Source of the DNA: Planococcus salinus
GTDB taxonomy: Bacteria > Bacillota > Bacilli > Bacillales_A > Planococcaceae
Assembly: GCF_003719725.1 (NCBI RefSeq)
Contig: NZ_RIAX01000005.1
Span: forward strand, 62,001-126,000
DNA length: 64,000 nucleotides
Reading direction: 5' to 3'
Shown: positions 18,308-27,656 of the stretch, piece after piece
How positions within the stretch are numbered: the stretch's first letter is position 1
Layout of the letters: each line of letters starts with the position of its first letter
The notes under the pieces: model-generated
Databases searched by the model: none
What the model was told of the DNA's origin: nothing
What the model saw: only the letters and a program-made list of their open reading frames with translations
Program-made: the position numbers and the translations under genes

Positions 18308-19273
18308 TTATTTTGAATGCCACCGCCAGGCGCTGCTGATGATTTCTTCCAGATTGAACTGAGGCCGCCACCCCAAGGCTTTGTTGATTTTATCTGAAGA
18401 CGCCACTAAAGTGGCAGGGTCTCCCGGCCGGCGTTCGACATACTCGACAGTCGCCGTTTTCCCGGACACTCGTTCGCAAACCCGGATAATTTCACTGACT
18501 GAATATCCAGCTCCATTGCCCAGATTGAAGACTTCATTCGAAACTTTCCTGCTCACTAACCCTTCGTAGGCCAGAATATGGGCACTCGCAAGATCGGTAA
18601 CATGGATATAGTCTCTGACACACGTACCGTCCGGCGTATCGTAATCAGTCCCGAAAACGGCAATTTTCTCCCGTTGGCCCAACAGGTGCTGCAATACGAT
18701 TGGAATCAAATGGGTTTCCGGATTGTGGCTTTCTCCAATTTCCCCTGACTCATGAGCACCAGCAGCATTAAAGTAACGCAGGATCACATAACGGAGATCA
18801 GTGGCACGGGCAATATCGGCCAACATCTGTTCCACCATCAGTTTCGACCGCCCATATGGGTTGATGGGGTCATTTGAAGTTTGTTCTGTGATGAAATCGG
18901 TGTCCGGTATGCCATAAGTTGCCGCAGTGGATGAAAAAATGAAGTTCTTTACGCCATGTTCCACCATTTTCTCCAGTAACACCAGCGTTGCGCTGACATT
19001 GTTGCTGTAGTACTTGATTGGTTCCTGTACTGATTCCCCAACCAGACTATTGGCTGCAAAATGGAAAACAGCATCAATGTTGTACTCCGTAAATACGCGG
19101 TCCAGTACTGCTTCATCACCTAGATCCCCTTCTACAAATGCCGCATTTTCATTTACTAAATACGGAAAGCCGGTCGTCAGGTTATCCAGAATTACGACCT
19201 CGTATTTCCCGATTAACTCTTTTACTGTATGGCTGCCGATATAGCCGGCACCTCCGCAAACTAGAATTGCCAT
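18308..19273 (-). CDS. galE: UDP-glucose 4-epimerase
   Basis: Extended SDR of 321 residues with AILVCGGAGYIGSHTVKEL (NAD site), VFHFAANSLVGES, FSSTAATYG (catalytic Ser/Thr) and NPYGRSKLMVEQ (YxxxK), plus RYFNAAGAH. It interconverts UDP-glucose and UDP-galactose. The ATG at 19273 has AAAGGGGGAT upstream and fits the family; a start at 19291 adds six residues. It stands alone, minus strand, between two terminators. It could supply UDP-galactose to the nearby polysaccharide locus or serve galactose metabolism. Confidence 0.96.
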   Translation of the reverse strand: MAILVCGGAGYIGSHTVKELIGKYEVVILDNLTTGFPYLVNENAAFVEGDLGDEAVLDRVFTEYNIDAVFHFAANSLVGESVQEPIKYYSNNVSATLVLLEKMVEHGVKNFIFSSTAATYGIPDTDFITEQTSNDPINPYGRSKLMVEQMLADIARATDLRYVILRYFNAAGAHESGEIGESHNPETHLIPIVLQHLLGQREKIAVFGTDYDTPDGTCVRDYIHVTDLASAHILAYEGLVSRKVSNEVFNLGNGAGYSVSEIIRVCERVSGKTATVEYVERRPGDPATLVASSDKINKALGWRPQFNLEEIISSAWRWHSK

Positions 19274-19368
19274 ATTATCCCCCTTTTTCACAGTTCAATG
19301 ACCATCTACCTGTATTACTATGTATTCATTGTACCATTTTATCCAGGTCTGCAACCTGCTTGAAAACA

Positions 19369-19408
19369 GAAAAGCCGCTTCCAATTTTTGATTGGAAACG
19401 GCTTTTCT
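19369..19408. terminator. Bidirectional Rho-independent terminator
   Basis: A long stem (AGAAAAGCCGCTTCCAAT with ATTGGAAACGGCTTTTCT) has U-rich tails on both strands. It ends the serine protease transcript on the minus strand. Confidence 0.85.
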
Positions 19409-19431
19409 TGTTTGTACATCCTGTTGGATTT

Positions 19432-20829
19432 TTAGTTATTTACAATATCGGCAATGGTATAGAAACCGAATTCGTCCATTACAATTGTATAGGTTTTGTT
19501 GCGCTCTTCCACGGATTGCTCACCGGCAGCATTCTTGAAGTTGAACGCTTCATAAGTGTGCACTAAGGCATAGTCATCAAAAATTTCCGTTCCTGTGATT
19601 TCCAGGGCAGTAAAATCATATTCCATCCCTTTGCCCGTAATGTCATCAATATATTCCGCAATACCAGTGTAAATATTGCTGTCACGCACCAGCATGTCTT
19701 CTATATAATAGAAATCTTCATTCTGCAAAGCCAGCTCATAGTAATAACGGAAATTACCGACAAACTCACTCAACAGAAATTCATCAAAACCGTCATCCGG
19801 GTTGTATTCATATCCCGGATTTTCTGAACCAAATCCGTCATAGACATCCGTATTATTGAATAATGCAGCCACTTCTTCCTGCGTCATCGGATTGGCAGCC
19901 CATTCCGTCAGCTGATCGTTCACCGAATACATCGGGATGGAGAAGCCGATCGAGGAGCCGTCGTTATACAACAACGAATTGATGCCGATGACACTTCCGG
20001 TTTGTGCATCCACCAGCGGTCCCCCACTGCTTCCCGGGGCAATCAATGCGTCAATCTGATAAATATTTTCATACAGGAATTCCTGTGTGAAGTCACGGTC
20101 GATTCCAGTCAGATAACCGATGGACGCCGTATTTTCAAAACCGGAGGGACTGCCGAGTGCAATGACTTCTGTTCCGACATCCGTATTGCTCATTGAAATC
20201 GGCAAAGGTTCTGAACCTTTAAAGGCATCCACTTGAATTAACGCAATATCATATACATCTGAAATCCCGACAACCCGTCCTGGTTCGTCAATACCATTAA
20301 TGTTCCGGACCATGACTTCTGTTTGACCTGCCACAACATGGGCATTGGTGACAACCATGCCGTCATTCGTAAACAAAAATCCTGAGCCTTGTTTTTCTTC
20401 CGTCAAAATCGTATATACTTTTTGCTGCGTTTCTTTAATGATTGTCGTAACATCTTTCTTTTTCGGCTCTGTTTGAATCGGTTGCTCCATAACATCCGTC
20501 TCGTTCGTCACAGTTCCTTCTACCACAGGCGGCAGCTCCGATTCTTCCTGGACCACTTCGGGCTCCGGCTCAATCTCTTCTTCCACCGCTTCTTCCTGTT
20601 CTTCGACTTCCGCTGTCTCTTCCGGAAGCGCAGTAGCCGGCTCCGGTTCTTCGTCCATCATTTGTGTGACGCCGAAGACAGCGCCTATCGCTATAAACAA
20701 CAACAAGACTGCCGTAAAAATCTTGCTTTTTTTAGGCTTTTTTGAGCGTTTCTTTTCCAATGGCTGACCGCAATTCATACAAAAACTTGCTTCTTCCTTA
20801 TTCTTTTGTCCACAATTCGAACAAACCAT
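19432..20829 (-). CDS. Zinc-ribbon/trypsin-like protease/TcaA-like membrane protein
   Basis: From the ATG at 20829 (AGGAGG upstream; 465 residues) the order is: cytoplasmic zinc ribbon with Cys3, Cys6, Cys17 and Cys20 (MVCSNCG, CMNCGQP), basic stretch, one membrane segment (about 37-58), acidic Pro/Glu linker (59-104), and a trypsin-like domain with the HtrA-type triad His164 (TNAHVV), Asp194 (YDIALIQ) and Ser268 (GSSGGPL). No PDZ domain follows. The last about 115 residues (FLLSEFVGNFRYYYELA to the end) resemble the NTF2-like end of TcaA. The protease domain should lie outside the membrane. TcaA-type proteins act in cell-wall and glycopeptide responses, so envelope stress is a plausible setting. 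Confidence 0.85.
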   Translation of the reverse strand: MVCSNCGQKNKEEASFCMNCGQPLEKKRSKKPKKSKIFTAVLLLFIAIGAVFGVTQMMDEEPEPATALPEETAEVEEQEEAVEEEIEPEPEVVQEESELPPVVEGTVTNETDVMEQPIQTEPKKKDVTTIIKETQQKVYTILTEEKQGSGFLFTNDGMVVTNAHVVAGQTEVMVRNINGIDEPGRVVGISDVYDIALIQVDAFKGSEPLPISMSNTDVGTEVIALGSPSGFENTASIGYLTGIDRDFTQEFLYENIYQIDALIAPGSSGGPLVDAQTGSVIGINSLLYNDGSSIGFSIPMYSVNDQLTEWAANPMTQEEVAALFNNTDVYDGFGSENPGYEYNPDDGFDEFLLSEFVGNFRYYYELALQNEDFYYIEDMLVRDSNIYTGIAEYIDDITGKGMEYDFTALEITGTEIFDDYALVHTYEAFNFKNAAGEQSVEERNKTYTIVMDEFGFYTIADIVNN

Positions 20830-20963
20830 AGTAGGACCTCCTGCAGTGATTACTTTCACAATAAATTCATGTCATTACAATTCTTATATTGTAAAGCAAT
20901 CACGCAGATGTTGCTACTTTTTTGCCGAACTTTATACACCGAAAAAGAGCGTTCGCTCACAAT

Positions 20964-22040
20964 TTAGACAGGAATTACTTGAAGCTCTTTCGTAGCAGTC
21001 GTCAAGTTCTCGTACCCGTCTTCTGTGATGACGATAAAGTCTTCAATCCGGACGCCGCCAAACCCGGGGATATAGATACCCGGTTCCACTGTAATCACCA
21101 TCCCCGGCTGAAGAATGGTGTCATCAGTAGCACGCATAGCCGGGCTTTCATGAACCGCAAGGCCAATTGAATGGCCAAGGCTATGGCCGAAATTCTCGCC
21201 ATAACCGGCTTCGGCTATGACACCGCGTGCCAAGCCATCCAATTCTGAACATACTTTCCCTGGACCAATGGCATTGAGTGCAACTTCCTGCGCTTTTTTC
21301 ACAATGTTATAAATTTCAACATGCTTGTCAGTCGGTTCGCCGACGACTACCGTTCTGGTGAAATCGGTGTAATAACCGTTCACTTTTGCTCCGATATCCA
21401 TCTTCACAAAATCCCCGACTTGGATGATGCGTTCGGTCGCTTGTCCGTGTGGCAAAGAAGACCTTTCCCCTGAAGCAATCACATGATTTTCTTTAATGCC
21501 GTCTGCCCCTGCTTTTCTCATAAAGAATTCCAGTTCCAGCCCCAGCTCTTTTTCGGACATGCCCGGACGAATAAAAGACAAACTATGCTTGAATGCCTGA
21601 TCACACATGGCAATGCCTTTTCTGAAACTTTCGATTTCCCCCTGGTCTTTTATCATCCTTAATTTGTAGATGGCTTCTTCGCTGTCGAAGATCTGCAATT
21701 TGGGGTTCAGGCTTTCCAGTTCCTTGTACTCCTGGATCGGCATTTTTCCAAACTCCACTCCCAGTTTCTTTACGCCATGCTTTTCAATAGTTTCAGTGAC
21801 AGTCGGAAAGGCTTTTCGTTGATGGTTGACGACCGTAAAAAATGGAGCTTCTTCTTTCGCCTGGTCTATGTATCGAAAATCCGTCAGCAAATACGCGTCT
21901 TCTTTGGTGATCAGTAAAACACCACTGGATCCTTTAAAGCCCGAAAAGTAAAACCGGTTCTCAGGAGATGTAATCAGTGCCGCTTCGTTTCCTTCAGTAA
22001 AAAGTTCTGCCCGTAAGTTTTGAATCCGTTTTGTGATCAA
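20964..22040 (-). CDS. M24 Xaa-Pro aminopeptidase-type peptidase
   Basis: A creatinase-fold metallopeptidase of 358 residues. The N-terminal half (AALITSPENRFYFSGFKGSSGVLL) is the dimer-forming creatinase-N domain; the C-terminal pita-bread domain has the five metal ligands in MDIGAKVNGYYTDFTR, GHSLGHSIGLAVHE, VITVEPGIYI and VRIEDF. The TTG at 22040 follows GAAGGAG by 8 nt and gives the usual length; longer starts are unlikely. It probably removes N-terminal residues before proline in the cytoplasm. It is a single gene, divergent from three peptide-binding lipoproteins. Confidence 0.93.
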   Translation of the reverse strand: MITKRIQNLRAELFTEGNEAALITSPENRFYFSGFKGSSGVLLITKEDAYLLTDFRYIDQAKEEAPFFTVVNHQRKAFPTVTETIEKHGVKKLGVEFGKMPIQEYKELESLNPKLQIFDSEEAIYKLRMIKDQGEIESFRKGIAMCDQAFKHSLSFIRPGMSEKELGLELEFFMRKAGADGIKENHVIASGERSSLPHGQATERIIQVGDFVKMDIGAKVNGYYTDFTRTVVVGEPTDKHVEIYNIVKKAQEVALNAIGPGKVCSELDGLARGVIAEAGYGENFGHSLGHSIGLAVHESPAMRATDDTILQPGMVITVEPGIYIPGFGGVRIEDFIVITEDGYENLTTATKELQVIPV

Positions 22041-22162
22041 TGAAACCACTCCTTCTTTAAAATGGAAGAAAGCAAACTCCCTTTGTAAGAATATTGACAC
22101 AAATTAGGCAGTTATTCAAGAAGGCGTACAAAAAGTTAGCAAACCGAAGTTTTTTGCTTCCA

Positions 22163-22191
22163 TTGTAAAGACAGCTGTAATATGGTAATAT
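22163..22191 (+). promoter_or_regulatory. Sigma-A promoter of substrate-binding protein 1
   Basis: TTGTAA (22163-22168), a 17-nt spacer ending TGG, and TAATAT (22186-22191) form an extended -10 promoter. It overlaps a 20-base sequence ATTTTTATCAGAATATTATA (22190-22209) that recurs at 24073-24092 and covers the expected start point. Confidence 0.7.
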
Positions 22192-22209
22192 TTTTATCAG
22201 AATATTATA
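22190..22209 (+). promoter_or_regulatory. Operator-like element, copy 1
   Basis: ATTTTTATCAGAATATTATA covers the predicted start point and is identical in 24073-24092 at the same distance from the promoter. The core TCAGAA resembles CodY sites but with about four mismatches, so no regulator is claimed. Confidence 0.5.
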
Positions 22210-22252
22210 AGCTTTTAAATATTCTATACAAAACATTTTAGGGGGAAACAAA

Positions 22253-23866
22253 ATGACTTTATCCAAAAAGTCCATCTGGTCGTTTCTTTTGCTGCTTGCA
22301 CTGGCATTTGTACTGACTGCCTGTGCCGGCGGAGGAGAAGACAGTGGTGAACAATCCGGCGAAGGAGGATCTTCGGAGAACACCGAAACATCAGAAGGCG
22401 GCGATTTGATCCTGGCCGTACTTTCCGACGCTTCTTCTTTGGACCCGCATGGCGCAAACGATGTGCCGTCGGTTGTTGTACAGGAAAACATTTTTGAAAC
22501 ACTGGTCAATACAGACGAAAACAACGAAATCGTACCGGGCCTTGCGGAGTCATGGGAGCCGGTCGACGAGTTGACATGGTCTTTCAAACTGCAGGAAGGT
22601 GTCACGTTCCATGACGGTGAAGAATTCAATGCCGAAGCCGTCAAAACCAATCTGGACCGGATTCGTGACGAAGAGCTTGGTTCTCCGCGGGCCAACCTTT
22701 TCACAATGATTACAAATGTGGAAGCAGTAAGTGAATACGAAGTGGAAATCACGACGGAGTATCCGTTCTCTCCTTTACTTTCCCACTTGTCCCACAATAG
22801 TGGCGGTATGATTTCACCTGCTTCCATCCAAGCGGATTACGAAGCGATTGAAAACGGAGAAGATCCGTTCTCGGTAGTTTCCAACAATCCCGTTGGAACA
22901 GGGTACTTCAAATTTGAATCATGGGATCCAGGCTCTGAAATCAGACTGGTGAAAAACGAAGAATATTGGGGCGACCCGGTAAGCGTTGATTCGGCTACAT
23001 TCCGTGTGGTTCCGGATTCACAGGTTCGTGCAGCCGACCTGGAAACAGGCAATGTCCATATTATCGACCCGGTGCAGCCGAACGAAGTGAGCCGCATCGA
23101 AAATTCCGATAACGCCCATATCCTTCGCCAATCTTCTTCGAGTTTGGCCTACCTTGGATTCAACACACAAAAAGAGCCATTTGATGATCCATTAGTCCGC
23201 CGTGCCATCTCTTATGCCATTGACCGCGAAGCGATCATCAGTGGGATTTATGAAGATTATGCAATTCCGGCAAACGGACCGCTTGCACCCGGAACTTTCG
23301 GTTATACAGAAGATCTGGATGCCATCGAATACAATATGGACGAAGCGCGTGCCCTTCTTGAAGAGGCAGGCATGAGTGATGGATTCTCGACTTCCATCTG
23401 GACCAACGATAATCCGCAACGTCAAGCGATTGCTGTTCTTGTGCAGGAAGCATTGGCTGAGTTGAATATCGATGCTTCCATTGAAGTCCTGGAATTCGGT
23501 GCATATTTGGATCAGACAGCTGCAGGTGAACACGACATGTTCATTCTTGGCTATTCGAATCCAACTGGCGACGCCGATTACCAAATGTATGGCTTGTTCC
23601 ATACCAAACAAATCGGGAACCCAGGAAACCGTTCGTTCTATTCCAACCCTGAAGTTGATGAGCTTCTTGATGAAGCCCGCCGTCTGACAGAACCTTCCGA
23701 GCGCGAAGCACTTTACGCCGAAGCGGCACAGATTCTGACAGATGATGCGCCAATGGCATTCCTGCTGCACCAGGAATACTTGCTTGGTGTTGCCGATTCC
23801 GTTGAAGGATTCTCTGTCGATACAGCAGGAATCTACAGCTTGAAAAATGTCTCACTCAATCAGTAA
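22253..23866 (+). CDS. ABC transporter substrate-binding lipoprotein, family 5 (copy 1)
   Basis: A 537-residue lipoprotein: basic N-terminus, hydrophobic stretch, lipobox LTAC with Cys24, then a Gly/Ser/Glu-rich linker and the SBP_bac_5 domain (DASSLDPHGANDVPSVV, LAESWEPVDELTWSFKLQEGVTFHDGE, RAADLETGNVHIIDPVQ, PFDDPLVRRAISYAIDREAII). Family members bind peptides, nickel, opines or glutathione outside the cell and deliver them to an ABC permease; which ligand applies here is unclear. A good ribosome site (AGGGGGAAA) precedes the ATG. It is the first of three tandem paralogues. No permease or ATPase of this family lies in the window. Confidence 0.93.
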   Translation: MTLSKKSIWSFLLLLALAFVLTACAGGGEDSGEQSGEGGSSENTETSEGGDLILAVLSDASSLDPHGANDVPSVVVQENIFETLVNTDENNEIVPGLAESWEPVDELTWSFKLQEGVTFHDGEEFNAEAVKTNLDRIRDEELGSPRANLFTMITNVEAVSEYEVEITTEYPFSPLLSHLSHNSGGMISPASIQADYEAIENGEDPFSVVSNNPVGTGYFKFESWDPGSEIRLVKNEEYWGDPVSVDSATFRVVPDSQVRAADLETGNVHIIDPVQPNEVSRIENSDNAHILRQSSSSLAYLGFNTQKEPFDDPLVRRAISYAIDREAIISGIYEDYAIPANGPLAPGTFGYTEDLDAIEYNMDEARALLEEAGMSDGFSTSIWTNDNPQRQAIAVLVQEALAELNIDASIEVLEFGAYLDQTAAGEHDMFILGYSNPTGDADYQMYGLFHTKQIGNPGNRSFYSNPEVDELLDEARRLTEPSEREALYAEAAQILTDDAPMAFLLHQEYLLGVADSVEGFSVDTAGIYSLKNVSLNQ

Positions 23867-23880
23867 TTCCAATTGCTGCG

Positions 23881-23920
23881 AAAAATCCGGTCCCTCTTTA
23901 ATTACGGGACCGGATTTTTT
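23881..23920 (+). terminator. Rho-independent terminator
   Basis: Perfect 14-bp stem AAAAATCCGGTCCC/GGGACCGGATTTTT with trailing U residues; it ends the first substrate-binding gene. Confidence 0.9.
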
Positions 23921-24045
23921 ATGGGAATTTTTACAGGCAGCCTGGTTTCCTACAATCAGCAGCGTCAACCAAAAGATTTCCAAAAATTAACCATTCACGA
24001 AATGAAACAACCATAAAGTTATAAAAATTAATCTTATTCCTTCTA

Positions 24046-24074
24046 TTGTAAAGGCAAAATCGTTGTGTTACGAT
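24046..24074 (+). promoter_or_regulatory. Sigma-A promoter of substrate-binding protein 2
   Basis: TTGTAA (24046-24051), 17-nt spacer and TACGAT (24069-24074) align base-for-base with the promoter at 22163-22191, including a TG upstream of the -10. Confidence 0.65.
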
Positions 24075-24092
24075 TTTTATCAGAATATTATA
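24073..24092 (+). promoter_or_regulatory. Operator-like element, copy 2
   Basis: Identical 20 bases to 22190-22209 (ATTTTTATCAGAATATTATA) at the same spacing from -35 and -10. A duplicated promoter or a binding site conserved by selection would both explain it. Confidence 0.5.
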
Positions 24093-24137
24093 TTTTTTAT
24101 TAGTATTCTAACGCTTATAACCAAGGGGGAAATACAC

Positions 24138-25748
24138 TTGAAAAAGACACCAAAACAATTTTGGCCGGTATTCTTGTTACTGATGCTGGCACTGCTGCTT
24201 GCAGCATGTTCAGGAGGCGGAAATGATGCTTCGTCCGGAGACGATACCAGCGCTTCCACCAGTGAGGAAGCTTCCGACGGAGGAGATTTAATCCTGGCAG
24301 TTTTGTCCGATGCTTCTTCACTGGATCCGCATGGGGCTAAAGATGTTCCGTCTTCGGTAGTTCTGAAAAACATTTACGAACCACTTGTGAGAACCGATGA
24401 AAATAACGAAATTGTTCCGGGCCTTGCCGAGTCCTGGGAACCCGTTGATGAATTGACATGGTCGTTCAAACTGCGTGAAGGGGTCACTTTCCATGACGGG
24501 GAGCCGTTTAATGCAGAAGCCGTGAAAGCGAATCTGGAGCGGCTTCTTGACGAAGATTTGGGGGTACCCAGCTATAACCTGTTTGAAATGATTACAAATA
24601 TTGAAGTGATTGACGAATATGAAGTGCAGATCACAACCGACTATCCTTTTTCTCCACTGCTTTCCCACCTTTCCCACAACAGTGGCGGCATGATTTCACC
24701 TGCTGCAATTGAGGCGGACTACGAAGCGATTGAAAACGGAGAAGATCCATTTTCAGTCGTATCGGCAAACCCTGTGGGTACTGGATTCTTTAAGTATGAA
24801 TCCTGGGATCCGGGCTCTGAAATCAAACTTGTCAAAAACGAAGAATATTGGGGAGAGCCGGCTCATGTTGATACTGTGACGTTCCGTGTAGTGCCTGACT
24901 CTCAGGTGCGGGCAGCGGATTTGGAAACAGGCAACGTCCACATCATTGACCCGGTACAGCCCAACGAAGTAAGCCGTATTGAAAACTCAGGTGTGGCATC
25001 CGTTTTGCGCACTTCGTCATCAAGCCTTTCTTATTTGGGCTTTAATGCAGAGAAAGAACCGTTTGACGATCCATTGGTCCGTCGCGCCATTTCCTATGCC
25101 ATCGATCGTGAAGCCATTATCAGTGGAATCTATGAAGAATATGCCATTCCAGCAACTGGACCTGTAGCGCCAGGCATCTTCGGTTATTCAGAAGATATCG
25201 ACACCATTGAATACGACATGGACAAAGCACGTGCTCTTCTTGAAGAAGCTGGGATGAGCGATGGATTCACCACTTCAATCTGGACCAATGACAATCCACA
25301 GCGCCAGGCCATTGCTGTTCTTGTCCAGGAAGCTTTGGCAGAGTTGAATATTGAAGCTTCCATCGAAGTGATGGAATTCGGGGCTTATCTGGATCAGACA
25401 GCTGCCGGCGAACATGATATGTTTGTCCTCGGACATTCCAATCCGACAGGTGACGCCGATTACCAAATGTACACCTTGTTTCACTCATCCCAAAAAGGGA
25501 ATCCCGGAAACCGCTCTTTCTACGAAAATCCGGAAGTCGACTCCTTATTGGATGAAGCACGCAGAGAAACCGATCCGGAACAGCGCAAAGAAATCTATGC
25601 GGAAGCTGCACAATTGCTGACAGATGATGCTCCGATGGCATTCCTGCTGCACCAGGAATACCTGAACGGCATAGCTAATAATGTTTCCGGCTTCGATATT
25701 GATGCTGCAGGCATCTATGATTTGAAAAACGTTAAAATCGAACAATAA
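24138..25748 (+). CDS. ABC transporter substrate-binding lipoprotein, family 5 (copy 2)
   Basis: A 536-residue paralogue of the gene at 22253, with lipobox LAAC at Cys24 and nearly the same SBP_bac_5 sequence throughout (DASSLDPHGAKDVPSSVV, PFDDPLVRRAISYAIDREAII). The TTG at 24138 follows AAGGGGGAAATACAC and places the signal peptide correctly; the frame stays open upstream to 24063, which is only the promoter leader. It ends in its own terminator, so each paralogue is a separate transcript. The three probably differ in binding-pocket residues, expression or both. Confidence 0.92.
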   Translation: MKKTPKQFWPVFLLLMLALLLAACSGGGNDASSGDDTSASTSEEASDGGDLILAVLSDASSLDPHGAKDVPSSVVLKNIYEPLVRTDENNEIVPGLAESWEPVDELTWSFKLREGVTFHDGEPFNAEAVKANLERLLDEDLGVPSYNLFEMITNIEVIDEYEVQITTDYPFSPLLSHLSHNSGGMISPAAIEADYEAIENGEDPFSVVSANPVGTGFFKYESWDPGSEIKLVKNEEYWGEPAHVDTVTFRVVPDSQVRAADLETGNVHIIDPVQPNEVSRIENSGVASVLRTSSSSLSYLGFNAEKEPFDDPLVRRAISYAIDREAIISGIYEEYAIPATGPVAPGIFGYSEDIDTIEYDMDKARALLEEAGMSDGFTTSIWTNDNPQRQAIAVLVQEALAELNIEASIEVMEFGAYLDQTAAGEHDMFVLGHSNPTGDADYQMYTLFHSSQKGNPGNRSFYENPEVDSLLDEARRETDPEQRKEIYAEAAQLLTDDAPMAFLLHQEYLNGIANNVSGFDIDAAGIYDLKNVKIEQ

Positions 25749-25766
25749 AACCGCTTAAAACCAATG

Positions 25767-25800
25767 AACCGGTCTCGCCTTCCAGGCAAGGCCGGTTTTT
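25767..25800 (+). terminator. Rho-independent terminator
   Basis: Stem AACCGGTCTCGCCT with AGGCAAGGCCGGTT and trailing U residues; ends copy 2. Confidence 0.85.
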
Positions 25801-25903
25801 TATGCGCGTTTAACGCATAAGAAATCAATGTAGAAAATCACATTATTTCTTTTCGAGTAAACAGTCGTTCAAAAAGTCAGAAATTTTTTATTTTAAATTA
25901 CGA

Positions 25904-25932
25904 TTGTTAACCTGAAAAATCCATGTTATTAT
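25904..25932 (+). promoter_or_regulatory. Sigma-A promoter of substrate-binding protein 3
   Basis: TTGTTA (25904-25909), 17-nt spacer with TGT, and TATTAT (25927-25932) form an extended -10 promoter like those of the other two paralogues. Downstream the shared element is reduced to ATTTTTAT and then diverges. Confidence 0.7.
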
Positions 25933-25994
25933 TTTTATATAATCAAACGAATAAATATACATTTATTTATTCATCAAATATAGGAGGATTACAT

Positions 25995-27602
25995 ATGATT
26001 TTATCCAAAAAATACTTCAGTACATTCTGTTTGCTGTTTGTCTCGGCTTTCCTGCTGACAGCATGTGCAGGAGGCAATGAAGAAGATACATCGACCAACG
26101 ATTCCGATCAGCCAGCTGAAGAGTCAGCGGCTGGCGGAGATTTGATCCTTGCTGTAGCATCTGATCCAACTTCGCTGGATCCGCATGGCGCTAACGACAT
26201 TCCCTCTTCAGTCGTTCAGGAAAACATTTATGAAACACTCGTCAATACAAATGATGACAATGAAATCATCCCCGGTCTTGCAGAATCATGGGAAGCGATT
26301 GACGAATTGACCTGGTCTTTTCAGTTGCGCGAAGGCGTGACTTTCCATGACGGGGAATCTTTCAATGCAGAAGCGGTAAAAACGAACCTTGAACGGGTGC
26401 TGGACGAAGAGCTCGGTTCCCCTCGCTATAATTTGTATGAGATGATTACCGCTATTGAAGTGATTGATGAATACGAAGTGCAGATTTCCACGGAATATGC
26501 ATTTTCTCCCTTGCTGTCCCATCTGGCTCATAACAGCGCAGGAATGATCTCACCCGCTTCAATTCAAGCCGATTACGAAGCATTTGAAAACGGCGAAGAT
26601 CCTTTCGCTACCGTTTCTGCCAATCCTGTGGGCACCGGCTTTTTCAAATTTGATTCATGGGAAGCAGGATCTGAACTAAAACTGGTGAAAAACGAAGAGT
26701 ATTGGGGCGAGCCGGCAAACGTCGATACGGTGACATTCCGTGTCGTTCCTGATTCACAAGTCCGTGCAGCGGATCTGGAAACCGGCAATGTCCACATCAT
26801 CGACCCGGTACAGCCAAACGAAGTGGAACGCATCAACAACTCCGGCGTCGCTTCTGTCCTGCAGACTCCTTCTTCCAGTTTGGCTTATTTAGGCTTTAAC
26901 CTGGAAAAAGAGCCGTTCGATGACCCATTGGTGCGCCGTGCGATTTCACATGCGGTTGACCGTCAGGCCATCATCAGTGGGATTTACGATGATTTCGCCA
27001 TTCCTGCTACAGGACCGGTTGCTCCTGGAACATTTGGCTACACCGAAGATTTAGAAACCATCGAATATGACATGGATCAAGCCCGTGCCCTGCTCGAGGA
27101 AGCGGGTCTGCAGGACGGCTTTTCCACTACCCTTTGGACAAATGACAACCCGCAGCGTGAATCCATCGCAGTTCTGGTGCAGGAAGCACTGGCGGAGTTA
27201 AACATCGACGTATCGATTCAAGTGTTGGAGTTTGGCACATTCCTTGATCAGACCGATGCCGGCGAACACGATATGCTGATCCTTGGCCATTCGAATCCAA
27301 CAGGCGATGCTGATTACCAGATGTATGCCATGTTCCACTCTTCACAGGTTGGCGGAGGCGGCAACAGCACATTCTACGACAACCCTGAGATGGATGCCTT
27401 GCTCGATGAAGCGCGCCGCGAAACCGATCCGGCTGAGCGTCAAGCCATTTATGCAGAAGCGATGGTACTTGTCACAGAAGATGCGCCGATGTCATTCCTG
27501 CTGCATCAGGAATACTTGAACGGCATAGCTGATAATGTCACAGGCTTTGATATCGATTCCGCCGGTATTTATCAGCTGAAAGATGTTTCGATCAATCAAT
27601 AA
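25995..27602 (+). CDS. ABC transporter substrate-binding lipoprotein, family 5 (copy 3)
   Basis: A 535-residue paralogue with lipobox LTAC at Cys24. It differs more from the other two copies (for example SDPTSLDPHGANDIPSSVV and SHAVDRQAII). The ATG at 25995 follows AGGAGGATTACAT. It has its own promoter and a near-perfect terminator at 27610-27648. It lacks the operator-like element of copies 1 and 2, so its control is likely to differ. Confidence 0.93.
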   Translation: MILSKKYFSTFCLLFVSAFLLTACAGGNEEDTSTNDSDQPAEESAAGGDLILAVASDPTSLDPHGANDIPSSVVQENIYETLVNTNDDNEIIPGLAESWEAIDELTWSFQLREGVTFHDGESFNAEAVKTNLERVLDEELGSPRYNLYEMITAIEVIDEYEVQISTEYAFSPLLSHLAHNSAGMISPASIQADYEAFENGEDPFATVSANPVGTGFFKFDSWEAGSELKLVKNEEYWGEPANVDTVTFRVVPDSQVRAADLETGNVHIIDPVQPNEVERINNSGVASVLQTPSSSLAYLGFNLEKEPFDDPLVRRAISHAVDRQAIISGIYDDFAIPATGPVAPGTFGYTEDLETIEYDMDQARALLEEAGLQDGFSTTLWTNDNPQRESIAVLVQEALAELNIDVSIQVLEFGTFLDQTDAGEHDMLILGHSNPTGDADYQMYAMFHSSQVGGGGNSTFYDNPEMDALLDEARRETDPAERQAIYAEAMVLVTEDAPMSFLLHQEYLNGIADNVTGFDIDSAGIYQLKDVSINQ

Positions 27603-27609
27603 GCACCAG

Positions 27610-27648
27610 AAAAACCGGTCTTGCCTGTACTAGGCAAGACCGGTTTTT
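27610..27648. terminator. Bidirectional Rho-independent terminator
   Basis: A perfect 17-bp stem AAAAACCGGTCTTGCCT/AGGCAAGACCGGTTTTT serves the plus-strand lipoprotein and the minus-strand VanZ gene that meet here. Confidence 0.95.
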
Positions 27649-27656
27649 CGTTGTTT

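Noticed and set aside
22057-22827. 256-codon minus-strand frame over the first lipoprotein
   Set aside because: It overlaps a good promoter and most of a clear lipoprotein gene on the other strand; serine-rich shadow sequence.
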